A DNA stretch of 64,000 bases, from NCBI GenBank assembly GCA_022266195.1, contig WHVY01000004.1, positions 6,155,501 to 6,219,500 on the forward strand, written 5' to 3'. Positions 20,088 through 30,826 of this stretch are shown piece after piece; position 1 is the first letter of the stretch, and the number at the start of each line of letters is the position of its first letter. Origin of the DNA: Tetranychus cinnabarinus (taxonomy: Eukaryota > Arthropoda > Arachnida > Trombidiformes > Tetranychidae). The notes beneath the pieces were generated by a model. That model had not been told where the DNA came from. It was given only the letters and a program-made list of their open reading frames with translations, and searched no databases. The translations under genes were made by a program, and so were the position numbers.

Positions 20088-21137
20088 ATGGTTTCAGTGC
20101 ATCATGGTACTACTGTTGTGAAAGAGTTCAATCTAATAGGAAGGATTAAACCAAACAATGATATTAGTTTGGAAAGACCAAAAAGACTTGGATATTACTC
20201 ATTCCATTACAATAATGAAAATCAACCTGTTTACTGGCCAGACAAATCAGCTCTTCGGTACTTGGACTTACCTGATCCAGCCCCTATCGACTGCCTCCAA
20301 GGATATGATTCAAACATCAAGTATGGCCATAAAAAGCCAAAAAGTTCAAACTTATTGCGATGGATTCTTGAAAATAACACAATTTTGAGCAACTTTGCTT
20401 ACGATTTCATCTGTAGCAATGGTTTATTGAAAGATCTGATGATTGCTGCATGCAACAATTACGATTGGAACCTTTGTGCTACCAAAATCAGAGGAAAAAT
20501 CGTATTAAGTATGATCCAATCGATTGGTAAGAATGAAAAGATTGATGTACAATCAGAAAAGAAGAACAAAACATTTTATGCAACTTTGAAATTACAACGT
20601 TTGATTACAAAGAGCAACAATAAATGTACTTCTGGAAGAGATGCTGATTCATTTTATGGCGTTTTTCACTCCCAGATTGGGTTGCATCGAATTTTACATT
20701 CAGGATATTTGGATTGTGCTGAAAGTAAAAAAGATTTGAATAAACCTTTCGAAAAGATGAAGTTTGTTTTGACAAAACAGTTCAATCGTCCGAGAGTACC
20801 GCATTCATCTTATCAAGCTAACACTTGGTGGTCACTGGCTAAACTTGCTGGAATTGATACAATTATCCGTGCTGAATGTGATCGATCTTTTGTAGTTAAA
20901 AATATCGATGAGTTGGAAGCTGACAGTCTAGTTTATGAACACAGACAAATGCTATTTCTTGCTTCATTGAATTTGTTTCTCAATCATTTCAGGTCCGTTG
21001 TTACAGAGGAAAACAAATGTTATAACTTTCATTTCAACGGCAAGGATAAAAGGTTGACTGGATACATGACGATGGATCTAGATGATAATCTCATTCCATC
21101 TTGGTATATTAATGAACAACTTCCTCTTGAATCTTAA
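20088..21137 (+). CDS. DXO/Rai1-like protein, catalytically degenerate, class Y (349 aa)
   Basis: Single exon; starts MVSVHHGTT. YWPDKSALRYLD has Trp in place of the Cys common to the family here. Active-site equivalents: CSNG (Arg lost), KLQRL (Glu to Gln), GYLDC (Glu to Tyr, Asp kept), VLTKQ (Glu to Leu, Lys kept, next Lys changed to Gln) and WWSLA. The C-terminus SWYINEQLPLES is shared with the genes at 53649 and 58281. It is the first member of a complete Y-W-Y' module with the genes at 22630 and 25081. The GRDADSFYG loop is shorter than in W genes. Confidence 0.86.
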   Translation: MVSVHHGTTVVKEFNLIGRIKPNNDISLERPKRLGYYSFHYNNENQPVYWPDKSALRYLDLPDPAPIDCLQGYDSNIKYGHKKPKSSNLLRWILENNTILSNFAYDFICSNGLLKDLMIAACNNYDWNLCATKIRGKIVLSMIQSIGKNEKIDVQSEKKNKTFYATLKLQRLITKSNNKCTSGRDADSFYGVFHSQIGLHRILHSGYLDCAESKKDLNKPFEKMKFVLTKQFNRPRVPHSSYQANTWWSLAKLAGIDTIIRAECDRSFVVKNIDELEADSLVYEHRQMLFLASLNLFLNHFRSVVTEENKCYNFHFNGKDKRLTGYMTMDLDDNLIPSWYINEQLPLES

Positions 21138-21291
21138 TAATCATTTATTCAAACATTAGATGCTCACATTTAACAGATTCAAGAGTCAACAAAAAGTCAA
21201 TTTATTCAAGAAAAACATCAAGTCAATCAAAAATTATGTCAATACAAACCTAACTAACATTACTTACTAAATCGAAGAAAAAGTATTATTG

Positions 21292-21627
21292 AGGGCCGAT
21301 CCGATGAACCAAAAAATGTTAAAAATGTTGGTTAAATCTTTGTTAGTTGGCAATGTTTGTTTGATTTTGTTACGTCATCAACATTAACACTGTCCGATCA
21401 AAAAATTAACAATCATTTCATTCATGCGCCTTTACATTTTTTCAGATTAAATTTCTTATCTTTTGATTATAAATTATTTTTACTTATCTTTTAAAATCAT
21501 TAAAAAACAAAAGATGGCGCTTTCTAATTAAGATTTAAAATGACATTAATCAAAATTGATTAATTTTAACAAACATTGCCAATAAACAAACATTTTGACA
21601 AACATTTTAGTTCATCGGATCGGCCCT
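21292..21627. mobile_element. MITE with GGGCCGATCCGATGAAC ends
   Basis: The left end AGGGCCGATCCGATGAAC and the right end GTTCATCGGATCGGCCCT form a perfect terminal inverted repeat that continues imperfectly for about 60 bp (ATGTTTG.. and GGCAATGTTTG blocks). The 336-bp interior has no coding capacity. No clear target duplication was found. It is absent from the equivalent spacers downstream of the genes at 53649 and 58281. Confidence 0.75.
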
Positions 21628-22629
21628 GAGTTGTATTTTATTGCTGATTTGGTACTTGATCCATTGTTTCGTGAGATGATCATAATGTTTGCTTGGGGGA
21701 AATTAAAAAGACTAAATAATAGCAACTCTACATCTGAACATTTCATTTACAAATGACGATGAAATTCTGAATTGATATTACAGTAACAAGTTACAAGATC
21801 AAAGAACTCTTTGGACTTGATTGCTATGTGACTCCTTTTATGATTAATCTTTGTTTCTCTTTTTTCCTTCGTTTTCTTAGAAACTGCACTTTACTGATAT
21901 GCGATTCTTTGGATAAGTCAATTTTCTCTGAGAGAAGTTCATATTTCTCAGAGAAACTTTCTCTTTATTTTCTTTGTTTACTCGTTAAATAGCCTTTGTT
22001 ATTTCGCGAGAGTTGCAATTAGTTGCTACTCATTGGGTCCTACTGCATGCCGAATCAGAGGAAAAATCATCAGATTGCTAATCCCTGTCAACAAAGTGTT
22101 AGCTATCATTGTGTCATTTCCAATCTTCTGATCTTTCAATGATACCAATAAAAGTCTCAATATTGCAGCCCTAACTGCAATTAGTAATGAAAAAATTGAA
22201 ATGACTGTAATAATTAGGGTTGAGAAGATCGTTGTTTTTAAGATCGATTCAAGAATCTGATCTTTAGGGAAACATCGATTCAGATTCGATCTTTAATCGG
22301 ATTGTTCTCAGGTCTAGTAATAACGGAAAGAATTTTTTAGTTCATCCAGCAGAGATTCATTTTATTACAGTAGATTCTCGCTTAATGCATAAAAATGTGT
22401 GTTAAGCTTCAAGGAAAAATCAGCAAGGTGGCGTTGTTTTTTTTTCATTGAATTTACATTGAAAATAAAACTGGAACATGAGCCATTAACGTTTAGTGCA
22501 TTAACCGAGTATGTACGTGAGAACCTTTTGTAAGTGATTTTGTCATTAATATGTTAAGTACTTTTTTGTGTGATAAATTTGCTTGAATTTGAAAAAAATT
22601 AAATCAATACCAAAACTATTGATTTAGCA
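21628..22629. other. Y-to-W spacer
   Basis: No gene is seen. It shares blocks with the other Y-W spacers (AACTCTTTGGACT.GATTGCTATGTG, CTAATCCCTGTCAACAAAGTG, and AATTAGTAATGAAAAAATTGA). At 22200-22315 it carries an ATCGATTC/AGATCGATT-rich insert that is not the same as the ATCGAT-rich insert upstream of the W genes at 55963 and 60667. Confidence 0.5.
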
Positions 22630-23691
22630 ATGCCGTCGAGCATTCAGACGATAAAAAATATCGTCGTATATGAATTAGACCTGAAACAATTGTGCCCAGA
22701 AACACCCAATCATGTTTCATTGGAAAGACCAAAAAGACTTGGATATTTTTCATGCTATGATAATCATAGTAATAGTGTTTATTGTCCAGATATATCATCT
22801 CTACGATACTTGGACTTACCTAATCCAGTCTCTATCAATTGCCTTCAAGGATATGATTCAACTAGAAAGTATGGTCATATTGTATGCAGAGATATGCTCT
22901 TATTACGATGGATTTTGGACAATGAAACAATTGTGTGCAACTTCAATTACGATTTTATCTGTAATAATGGTGTACTGAAAGATATTATGGTGGTTAATTA
23001 TAATACTTGCGATTGGAATCTCATTGCCATCAAAATCCGAGGTAAAATTATTCTTAATAGAAGCGAAACTATTGAAGTAAAAAAAAGGATTGCTCAACAA
23101 TCTGAAAAAGATAATCAATCCACCTATACAGCTTTTAATTTACAACGTTTGATTACCAAGAACAACAGTTGTCCTAAATGTGCTGCTGAAAAAAAGAACG
23201 ACTCACTTTATGGGGTTTTCCATTCAAACATAGGCTCTCATCAGATACTTCATGCTGGATGGTTACACGGTGTCGAAAGTAAACAGGAACTGGATAAACC
23301 ATTTGAGAAAATGAAATTCATTCTCATTAAAAAATTCAATGCTCCGAAAGAATCACAGGGTTCTTTTCAAAGTAGCACATGGTGGTCATTGGCTAAACTT
23401 GCTGGAGTCGATACAATCGTGCGCGCTAAATGTGAACAGGATTTTACTGTTAAAAGTATCGATAAGTTGGAAGTTGACAAATTAATCTATAATCATAATA
23501 AAATTACATTTGTTTCTTCGTTGAGCAAGGTTCTTGATTTTATCAAGGCAATTGTTACGGAAGAAAATAAATGTTATAACTTTTCTTTTAGTGCAAAGGA
23601 TAAAAAGTTGACTGGATACATGAAGATAGGGTCGGATGAAAACTTGATTCCTTCATGGTATACAGATGTTCAGCTTGCTAGCCAATCTTAA
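22630..23691 (+). CDS. DXO/Rai1-like protein, catalytically degenerate, class W (353 aa)
   Basis: Single exon. It begins MPSSIQTIKNIVV, and ELDLKQLCPE precedes the first conserved strand. The CPD motif is kept (VYCPDISSLRYLD). Active-site positions are CNNG, NLQRL, GWLHG, ILIKK and WWSL. The loop before the GVFHS strand contains CPKC, and a CxxC (CSAC) also occurs in the gene at 55963, so this loop might bind a metal; that is inference. SWYTDVQLASQS ends the protein. Poly(A)-type AATAAA motifs follow near 23746-23765. Central member of the Y-W-Y' module 20088-26130. Confidence 0.86.
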   Translation: MPSSIQTIKNIVVYELDLKQLCPETPNHVSLERPKRLGYFSCYDNHSNSVYCPDISSLRYLDLPNPVSINCLQGYDSTRKYGHIVCRDMLLLRWILDNETIVCNFNYDFICNNGVLKDIMVVNYNTCDWNLIAIKIRGKIILNRSETIEVKKRIAQQSEKDNQSTYTAFNLQRLITKNNSCPKCAAEKKNDSLYGVFHSNIGSHQILHAGWLHGVESKQELDKPFEKMKFILIKKFNAPKESQGSFQSSTWWSLAKLAGVDTIVRAKCEQDFTVKSIDKLEVDKLIYNHNKITFVSSLSKVLDFIKAIVTEENKCYNFSFSAKDKKLTGYMKIGSDENLIPSWYTDVQLASQS

Positions 23692-25080
23692 TAATCATTC
23701 ATTGCTTCATTACATTGTACCTTAGTTTGATGAAAATATTTTTGAATAAATAACTTTTTTTGTTAATAAAGAGCTTTTGTAAGAGCTTTTGTAATAATCA
23801 CTTTGTTGGTTGCTGTAGTAGTTCTCGATTTAAAATGTACACAAACAAGAAGAACGCTTTGTTTCAAAATACTGAGTTACCCAGCAAAACTGGTTCAATC
23901 TTTGTCTTGCTAAGCACCCAAATCTCCTAATCAACCCGAAGTATAGGAAAATACCCTTTTCTCCCACTTAATTAGGAATATATTAGTACATGAGAAGCTT
24001 CAAACTGATGAAAAATCTAATCCAATAGCTGAACACAAGGCCATTGAAGGTTGAGCTCAGAACATGATTTCCTGAAATCCGTTGACTAAAGAAATTTTTC
24101 TTTTACAAATCTTAAAATGTTTTGAATGAAATTAAATCAAAGCAGACAGTGAAGAGAAAGATTTGTCTTATTTTAACATTTAAAGCTAGGATTATATAAA
24201 TGACTAGATTTGATTTTTAGTTTAGTCTCTATTTGAACCAATAGCAACCAATTCTGGCAAAGTGGACCAAATTTCTATCGGCAATACCCAAAGACATGTA
24301 GATGTTAAATATGAACTTTTTTCATCTTCGCTTACACTCTGATATTCAAAAAAATATGCATTTGAATTATTATTGTTAACAGTAAAACCAAACAAACTAA
24401 ATGCATAATAGTGACTTCAAAGATGAAAATTTGAAAAAATGGATTTTCATCGGTAAAAAGGCCACTTTTTCAGATATAATATTTGATCTAAATTAATGAA
24501 ACTAAATTTAATAAAATAAACCTAATAATTATCTAAACATCACTGTTTAAAGTTGGTCTCATTTTTTATTGATCACCCCTTAATGTTAAATCTATTGATG
24601 AAACATTCAATTGATTTTACTATTGAAGTTCATTTTACAAAGATGGAATTGAATTAACAATTTTTTTGAAACAAAAATACAGCATCCAATTACCATGTTT
24701 TTACCCTCAGTTGTTTAGTTAAGATCATTAGATGGACGGAAGAGTATTTGTTAGCAATGTTTACAATGATTTGCTAATTTGGTTAAAATTAATGAACAAA
24801 TAGCTGTTAGCCGACTTAGTCAATGTAAAAACTAACTTAAGTTGGATTAGATGATTAATGATGAGAACTATGTTAGTCACAAGATTGTGATTCATGTACT
24901 TGATTCATGATTCAGCTATCAGTAGATCCAGCCTTCAAAAAACATCGGCGGCTCAGGTTAATGTTTAGGAATCCACTATTCGCTATTGCTAACCGTATCT
25001 TTTAAATTATTAGTGAACTCAAGCCATTTGTTGTGAAAATAAAAAATTTTTCTTATTTACATCTTACATTCAATTTATAA
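23692..25080. other. W-to-Y' spacer
   Basis: No gene is seen. 23940-24480 matches 61960-62440 (the CTGAAATCCGTTG and CCCAAAGAC.TGTA.ATGTT blocks), which marks a second duplicated module at the right end. 24700-25080 matches the Y' upstream regions at 17900-18300 and 51530-51910. Confidence 0.5.
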
Positions 25081-26130
25081 GTGAATGATCAAAATTTTAA
25101 CTTTAAAATGTCTACAAGTGGAAATAATACTTTTGTGGAGAAAGAGTTGGACCTAAAATGTGCCAGGACAAACCCTGATATTTGTTTGGAAGGACCAAAA
25201 AGACTTGGATATTTCTCGCTATATTGCAATGATGAAAATGAAAGTGTTTATTGTCCAGATAAATCATCTCTTCGGTATTTGAACTTACCTGATCCAGTCT
25301 CTATCGACTGCCTTCAAGGATATGATCCAAATACCAAGTATCGATATGAACTGTCGAAAAATACAAACTTATCTCGATGGATTCTAGAGAATGAAACAAT
25401 TGTGCGCAACTTGAATTACGATTTTATCTGTAATAATGGTGTACTGAAAGATATCATGATTTCTCCATATTATGAATTCGATTGGAACCTTTCTGCTGTC
25501 AAAATCAGAGGAAAGATTGAACTTAATAAGATCACTTCCACCGAGGAAAAAGGTTCGATTGATGGAAGTTTCGAGCAAAGCAATAAATTGATGTATGTTG
25601 CAAATAATTTACAATGTTTGATTACTGAGAATAGCAATCATTCTCAGGGTACTTCTGGAAGGAAAGAGGATTCATTTTATGGTGTTTTTCATTCAAAGAT
25701 TGGGTCTCATCAAATACTACATTCAGGATATTTGGGTTGTGTTGAAAGTGAACAAGAACTGGATAAACCATTTGACGAAATGAAGTTTGTTTTGATCAAA
25801 AAGTTCAATGGGCCGCGAGTATCACATTTATCTTGCCATGCTAACATTTGGTGGTCATTGGCTACTCTTACTGGAGTTGATACAGTTATCCGTGCTAAAT
25901 GCGAACAAGATTTTACAATTAAAAATATCGACAAGTTGAATGTAGACAATTTAATTAAGGAACAGAGACAAATGGCATTTGTTATTGCATTAAACATGGT
26001 TCTTGATCATGTCAAGTCAATTGTTACAGAGGAAAACAAATGCTATAACTTTCATTTCAATGGCAAGGATAAAAAGTCGACTGGCTACGTGAAGATGGAT
26101 CTAGTATCGGAGTCCATCATCGAACATTAA
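25081..26130 (+). CDS. DXO/Rai1-like protein, catalytically degenerate, class Y' (349 aa)
   Basis: Two in-frame starts are possible: 25081 (MNDQNFNFKM) and 25108 (MSTSGNNTF). The second gives the N-terminal length usual for class Y; the same pair exists in the gene at 51912. LSRWILENE replaces LLRW. Active-site positions: CNNG, NLQCL (Gln), GYLGC (both acids lost), VLIKK, IWWSLA. After GYVKMDL the family-typical ENLIPSWY ending is replaced by VSESIIEH, so the final beta-strand/Trp segment of the DXO fold is missing. The same change occurs in 51912 and in the fragment at 57355, which makes it a heritable class trait rather than a local defect. Confidence 0.84.
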   Translation: MNDQNFNFKMSTSGNNTFVEKELDLKCARTNPDICLEGPKRLGYFSLYCNDENESVYCPDKSSLRYLNLPDPVSIDCLQGYDPNTKYRYELSKNTNLSRWILENETIVRNLNYDFICNNGVLKDIMISPYYEFDWNLSAVKIRGKIELNKITSTEEKGSIDGSFEQSNKLMYVANNLQCLITENSNHSQGTSGRKEDSFYGVFHSKIGSHQILHSGYLGCVESEQELDKPFDEMKFVLIKKFNGPRVSHLSCHANIWWSLATLTGVDTVIRAKCEQDFTIKNIDKLNVDNLIKEQRQMAFVIALNMVLDHVKSIVTEENKCYNFHFNGKDKKSTGYVKMDLVSESIIEH

Positions 26131-27879
26131 TGGATAACTTTAAAACAAATCTTAATAACCATTTATTTTAACATTGCATTTCTACATTGTACCATGAAAA
26201 TAGCACCTGCAATACCTTTTGAATAAGTTGCCTTTTCAATGATTTGTTGAATTTTGTTGAGTGTCACAGTAACTCTCAATTTCAAGCCTTCATAATTAAA
26301 AAGTATCTTTTCCTCAACAAGGTTTGTTAATTATTAAAAAAATGTTGAGTTACCGAACAAAACTGGTTCAATCGCAGTTTACCTAACTACAAAGATTACC
26401 CAATCAACCCAAAATGAATTAAAATATCCTTTTCTGCCAAAATAATAAAGAATAGACTTTCACATGACAATTGACTCAAGATAGACACAGGAACAGACAG
26501 AACTGCGAAAGAGGATAATAAATTGAATCATTTCTCTTTCCTATTTTTAACACTTCAATATTTAAATATTTAGCTTCATTTCTTAATAACAGATCCAAGT
26601 TTTCAATTCCTCAACAGTAACTTAATGCCAATTAACTGAGAATCAAGTGACTTATTTCAATGATCAAATGCATTTGATTTAAAAAAATTCATTCCCAATT
26701 AGCTGAGCTATCATAATTTAATGTTCAAAATCATCAAGTTATCAAGAGATGTGATCAATGTAATTAGAGTCAATGTTTTTTAAATCAAACACTTGGACTT
26801 AATTTTGTAAGAGTAACAACTTGAACTTTGTTGAACTAACAGTACAAAACAAGCATCCAAAGCTGACAAAAATTACTTAATAGCTCATTCCTGAATCATT
26901 CATGACCATAATTGTGAGTATATTACAACGAGCTAGAGTTTCAATTGAAGGATAGGTTTTCATTTTGAGCTGCAGTAATCCCTCTCATAAAGCTACGTTA
27001 CCAGGGAAAACATTCATTCACCCGAAAAATCTTTTCAAGTTGTAGAAATCTAAATGCAATTTTTGATTAAAAAATGTAAATTAAATGTTAAAAAAACTTG
27101 ATTACTAAACATGAAACTTATGAAATCACATAGAGAAAGAAAACACACAAAGAAAACACATGAGACAAATTAGCGTCTAAAAAATTGGACCTGAAAATAG
27201 ACGAAGCTCTAATCAGAGTAGCATTTTGAGCAGGACTATTCATTTTGTCTGGGCACATAATAAAAATTTTGTTACAATTCATTACAAGTCTTTCTTATGG
27301 ACCTTTAAATGAATCGATTTCATGATTTATCAACACTGCTTTTATAGGTAGAAATCAATGTGAAACTTAGACCCTTCCTTTGAAAAAGACTTTCGGAAAA
27401 CACAATTATCCCCATGATTATTCAATTGTTAAATGAAACTTAATTCAATTGAGTCGCAGTAAAGTTAACCCAAACTTAGAAATGAATAATTTTATTTATA
27501 GTGAATTTCATTCATTTGATTGATTTGATTAGAAATGAAAAGATTGATCATTAAATATTCGTAATGACAAAAGTTATAGTTTATCATCTTTCATGTATTA
27601 GACCGTATGATTGATATCTTTGTTATTTAAAGGTGAATTTCCAGGTATATTGATTATTGAATGGAAACTATGACTTTGTGAACATATAATATAACATAAG
27701 CGGGATTATTTTAATAACACTAATGGACATTCTCATTAAAAGAAATCAAAATACGATTGAAAAAGATCAAGATTCATCTTATGTTTTCCCTCATATTAGC
27801 GTTATAATAAAAGTTAAAAAAGTGAAGTTTGATTGTTTGATTTCATTCTTGTGCTTTTAGTTAATCTTTAAATTAAATA
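26131..27879. other. Boundary region between array and receptor genes
   Basis: No gene is seen. 26131-26530 resembles other post-W or Y' spacers. From about 27420 the sequence matches the upstream regions of the receptor genes at 38711 and 41193 (for example GATTAGAAATGAAAAGA.., CATTTATTAGACCATATAATTGATATCTTTGTTATTTAA). A short repeat with GCGTCTA and TAGACG ends at about 27173-27215 recurs near 46609-46660. Confidence 0.45.
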
Positions 27880-29315
27880 ATGAACGCTGTAGAACCAGTC
27901 CAAGAGAATGGTCTTCTCAAGAAATCATATTTTGGAACTTATCAGCGATTATTCTTATTTTGGGCAGAATTACTTAGCACGATATTTAACATCACAGTGT
28001 ATTCATTTGCATGTAATCTCGAGTTGTACTCGAAGTTGGATGTATATGCTTTGTGTAGAACCGTGCTCAATATAATTTTACCTGCTTCTCGTTTCATCCT
28101 CGTTTCAATTTTTGTTAAAAGTAAGGAAATTGCCGCTTATTTTGACAATTTATATGCAATTGGTGTTCATCAAGATCATCAATTGAAAAGATTCATAACT
28201 CGAAAACAGTTGTACAAAAATATCGTATTTTTAACTCTGTTAATCATTAAATTTGTTATTCTTTTATGCGGTTTTGTTGAAAAGTCAAGTAATCCGGTTT
28301 GGAGGAAACTTTTTTATTTTATTATGCTTTCAATCCAGTCAGTTATATATTTTGTTATCCTGAGAGAGATCGTTGATGTTTGTATTTATTTACAAGCAGC
28401 ATTTAAATTAGTCAATTCAAAGGTTAGTTCATTGGTAAATAATCAATCAATTGATTTGAAATCATTGATATGTTGCCGTCGAACGTACAGTTATGCTGTT
28501 AAGGCCACTAAATCAGTTGAAAATTATTTTCGCTATTTCGTTACATTTTTCTACGTTCAATATGCTTGTTATAACATAATGAATATCGTCGATGCATTTG
28601 GTGGTCGACCATCAATGAATATTTATTGGATGTTTTATACTATCCATGACACTCTGTTGACGATCTATTTAACTGTTAATTTGGTCTCAGTCAATTTATT
28701 ATCTCGAGAAAGTTTGGATAATCTTTATGAGCTTTCATTCAAAATGAAAAGGATGGACATGAAATATGAGGCAAGAACTTGTTTTTGGACACCGAAGTTA
28801 GTCGATGCAGCCAGTCAGTCAGTCGATGAAAAGTCGAAGTCGATACGTTCAGTGACTTAGTTCGATTCGATAACATGTGAATAAAAAAAACAACTCATTT
28901 TGTCTCTGAGGAGCTGAGAAAAATCATAAATTCGTTGGATTTTCTTAATTTTTTCAAAAGACTGAAAACAGTGAAAGTTGGTCGAGTTAGTCGAGTCAAT
29001 CGTCCAATAATCTATTGATCTAATAATCTATAAGTTGACTATAGTCAGTCAGTCGATGCAAGTTTTGACTAACTTCGGTGTCTACTTGTTTTATCATTTA
29101 GCAATAATTACAATATCTCATTGAGGTTCATTTTATCCATATTTTTTGATATCCATATCCATACACAGAATGAAATTTTGATTGGACGAGTTTTATTCAC
29201 TGATGTTGGCTTCACTTTTGCGAACCTTTTCACCGTAAATACACAGTTTATCGCCTCTATATTTACCTTATCACTGACCATAATTCTGGCTTTGGCAAAC
29301 TTTCTCTATCAGTAA
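27880..29315 (+). CDS. Gustatory-receptor-like chemoreceptor 1 (two exons, 345 aa)
   Basis: Exon 1 (27880-28770) and exon 2 (29169-29315) give a multi-pass membrane protein. Hydrophobic segments lie near residues 25-45, 60-80, 115-135, 145-165, 215-235 and 255-275, and the last is in exon 2 (FANLF...TLSLTIILALANFLYQ). The short length, lack of signal peptide, and terminal exon carrying GRVLFTDVGFTFANLFTVNT match arthropod gustatory receptors, which are ligand-gated ion channels for taste cues. The donor is GC (GAG|GCAAGA), whereas the paralogues at 38711 and 41193 have GTAAGA. A 298-bp MITE sits 15 bp into the intron. Both may lower splicing efficiency. Retention of the intron adds ~30 codons and removes the last helix. 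Confidence 0.78.
28786..29083. mobile_element. MITE in intron of receptor gene 1
   Basis: The element is flanked by ACTTGTTTT direct repeats (28777-28785, 29084-29092), a 9-bp target duplication. Its ends carry GACACCGAAGTTAGTC and the exact complement GACTAACTTCGGTGTC. The interior contains repeated CAGTCAGTCGATG motifs at both ends. A 9-bp duplication suggests a Mutator-like non-autonomous element. The paralogous introns at 39596 and 42084 lack it. Confidence 0.85.
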
Positions 29316-30340
29316 CTGGAAATCTATCAAAACGGGTTTAAATTAAATGATAAGTATTATTTCTGCTCATTTGTCTGTGTAAACATTAAATAAAGTGATT
29401 TCAATATTATTCGTCATCTGAATAACAATCATTATATAAAATACACGGGCGATTTGATGGCACTTGTTGCTAATTGAATAACCGACGGACAGGAATGAAA
29501 AGAACTGGGAAACATTGATGGATCTGGAGAATGTTTCCCATTAATAGTACAAAAACTTACCTTTCTGATACACAGAACGAAAACGGAAATCCCAAAAAAC
29601 GCCACCTCTTATGTTTGATAATCAAACTTTGATTGATTAAAGGTTACCTTTAGCAATTTAAATTACAAATATGAAATTATTCTGAAACTAAAAGTACGCA
29701 AAACATGTTAATTTTTGGAAAACTTCATAGATTGCATTATGATCAGTGTTGATTTTTAATATGTGAGTTGTGATCTATATGCGAAAAAACGATTTTCGTG
29801 TTTATACAATAAAATTTATAAGATACAATAACGATGAAATAAGTAATAAACCACTGCTAAAGCTCCATGACTATTTATATCGGAAGAAATCAATCCGTCT
29901 TTTGTTGCATCGATAAATTAGCGGTTTCAAGATTCAAGGGGATCGACCTGACTATCTTTGTCCTCGAAATTGCCAATGAAATTTTAAAGAACAACCTTCT
30001 TCTTCTCCATAGAGATATTCCTCTTGCATCCACATTTGGTTGTATCACATCAACTATTTCGATCGATGGTGAATGTTGTAAACACATTACACAGTCACAA
30101 TCGATAATTGAATCATCTTCACTCGACACTATTTCTCCTTACACAATCTCACCAAAGTCTTACCAAAGTAAAACTTGATTGTGTGTGAAAAAACACTAAA
30201 ATCAATGAATGGGCAAAATCAGGCAAAAAGGGCACAAAAACCAAAGGACACTTGATCCTTAAAAAAATTACCGGATTTCGCCTGCTGAAAATTACCAGAT
30301 TTCTCAAAACAATAATGATGGATCAAGATCCACTATTATT
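29316..30340. other. Downstream of receptor 1, no gene assigned
   Basis: 29454-29545 matches the region downstream of receptor 3 (42795-42885; the ACCGACGGAC.GGAA.. and TCTGGAGAAT blocks), so it is part of the receptor duplication. A 103-codon plus-strand frame (29867-30178) and a 79-codon minus-strand frame (30129-29890) overlap. Neither matches anything recognised and neither can be favoured. Confidence 0.4.
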
Positions 30341-30359
30341 GAGAAACAAATAACATCAA

Positions 30360-30826
30360 AAACAGAATTAATCGAGAATGAAATAGAGGAAGATACTAAT
30401 AACGCTGTTAAATCAGGAATCAGAAATTTGTGTTTAAGTGAAGGAAATGTTTCGATAGAGGCATCTTTGAATCATCAACAACAAGCAGCTCTAAGCCAAT
30501 TATTAGAAGTTCATTTAGATCGATTCGCTTTCGAATAAGAAAAACTTGGATAAACTTTCCAAAACTTTGGATGCCAATATCAGATAGATACAGGAACCTG
30601 TCGGCCTTTCTCTTTACCTCCTTATACTTGCTCACTACCAGAAAGACTTGCAATTAAAAGAATGAAGAGTTTAGGTGTAATAACGGAGTCAACTTCACCA
30701 TATTCTTTTCCGATTATTGTTGTCGGTAAGAAGGATGGTGGTGTGAGAATTAGTGGAGATTTACGCAGGTTGAATAAAGATACTATCCCCGATATATACC
30801 CCTTACCTGGAATCCATCATCTTTAA
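30360..30826 (+). mobile_element. Ty3/gypsy-type reverse transcriptase fragment
   Basis: Reading frames with one interrupting stop encode the N-terminal part of a Ty3/gypsy reverse transcriptase: LPERLAIKRM, GVITESTSPYSFPI, VGKKDGGVRISGDLRRLN and DIYPLPGIHHL. The polymerase core with its catalytic Asp pair (YLDD-type) is missing, as the frame ends right after the YPLP motif. A dead, truncated pol relic. Confidence 0.75.
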
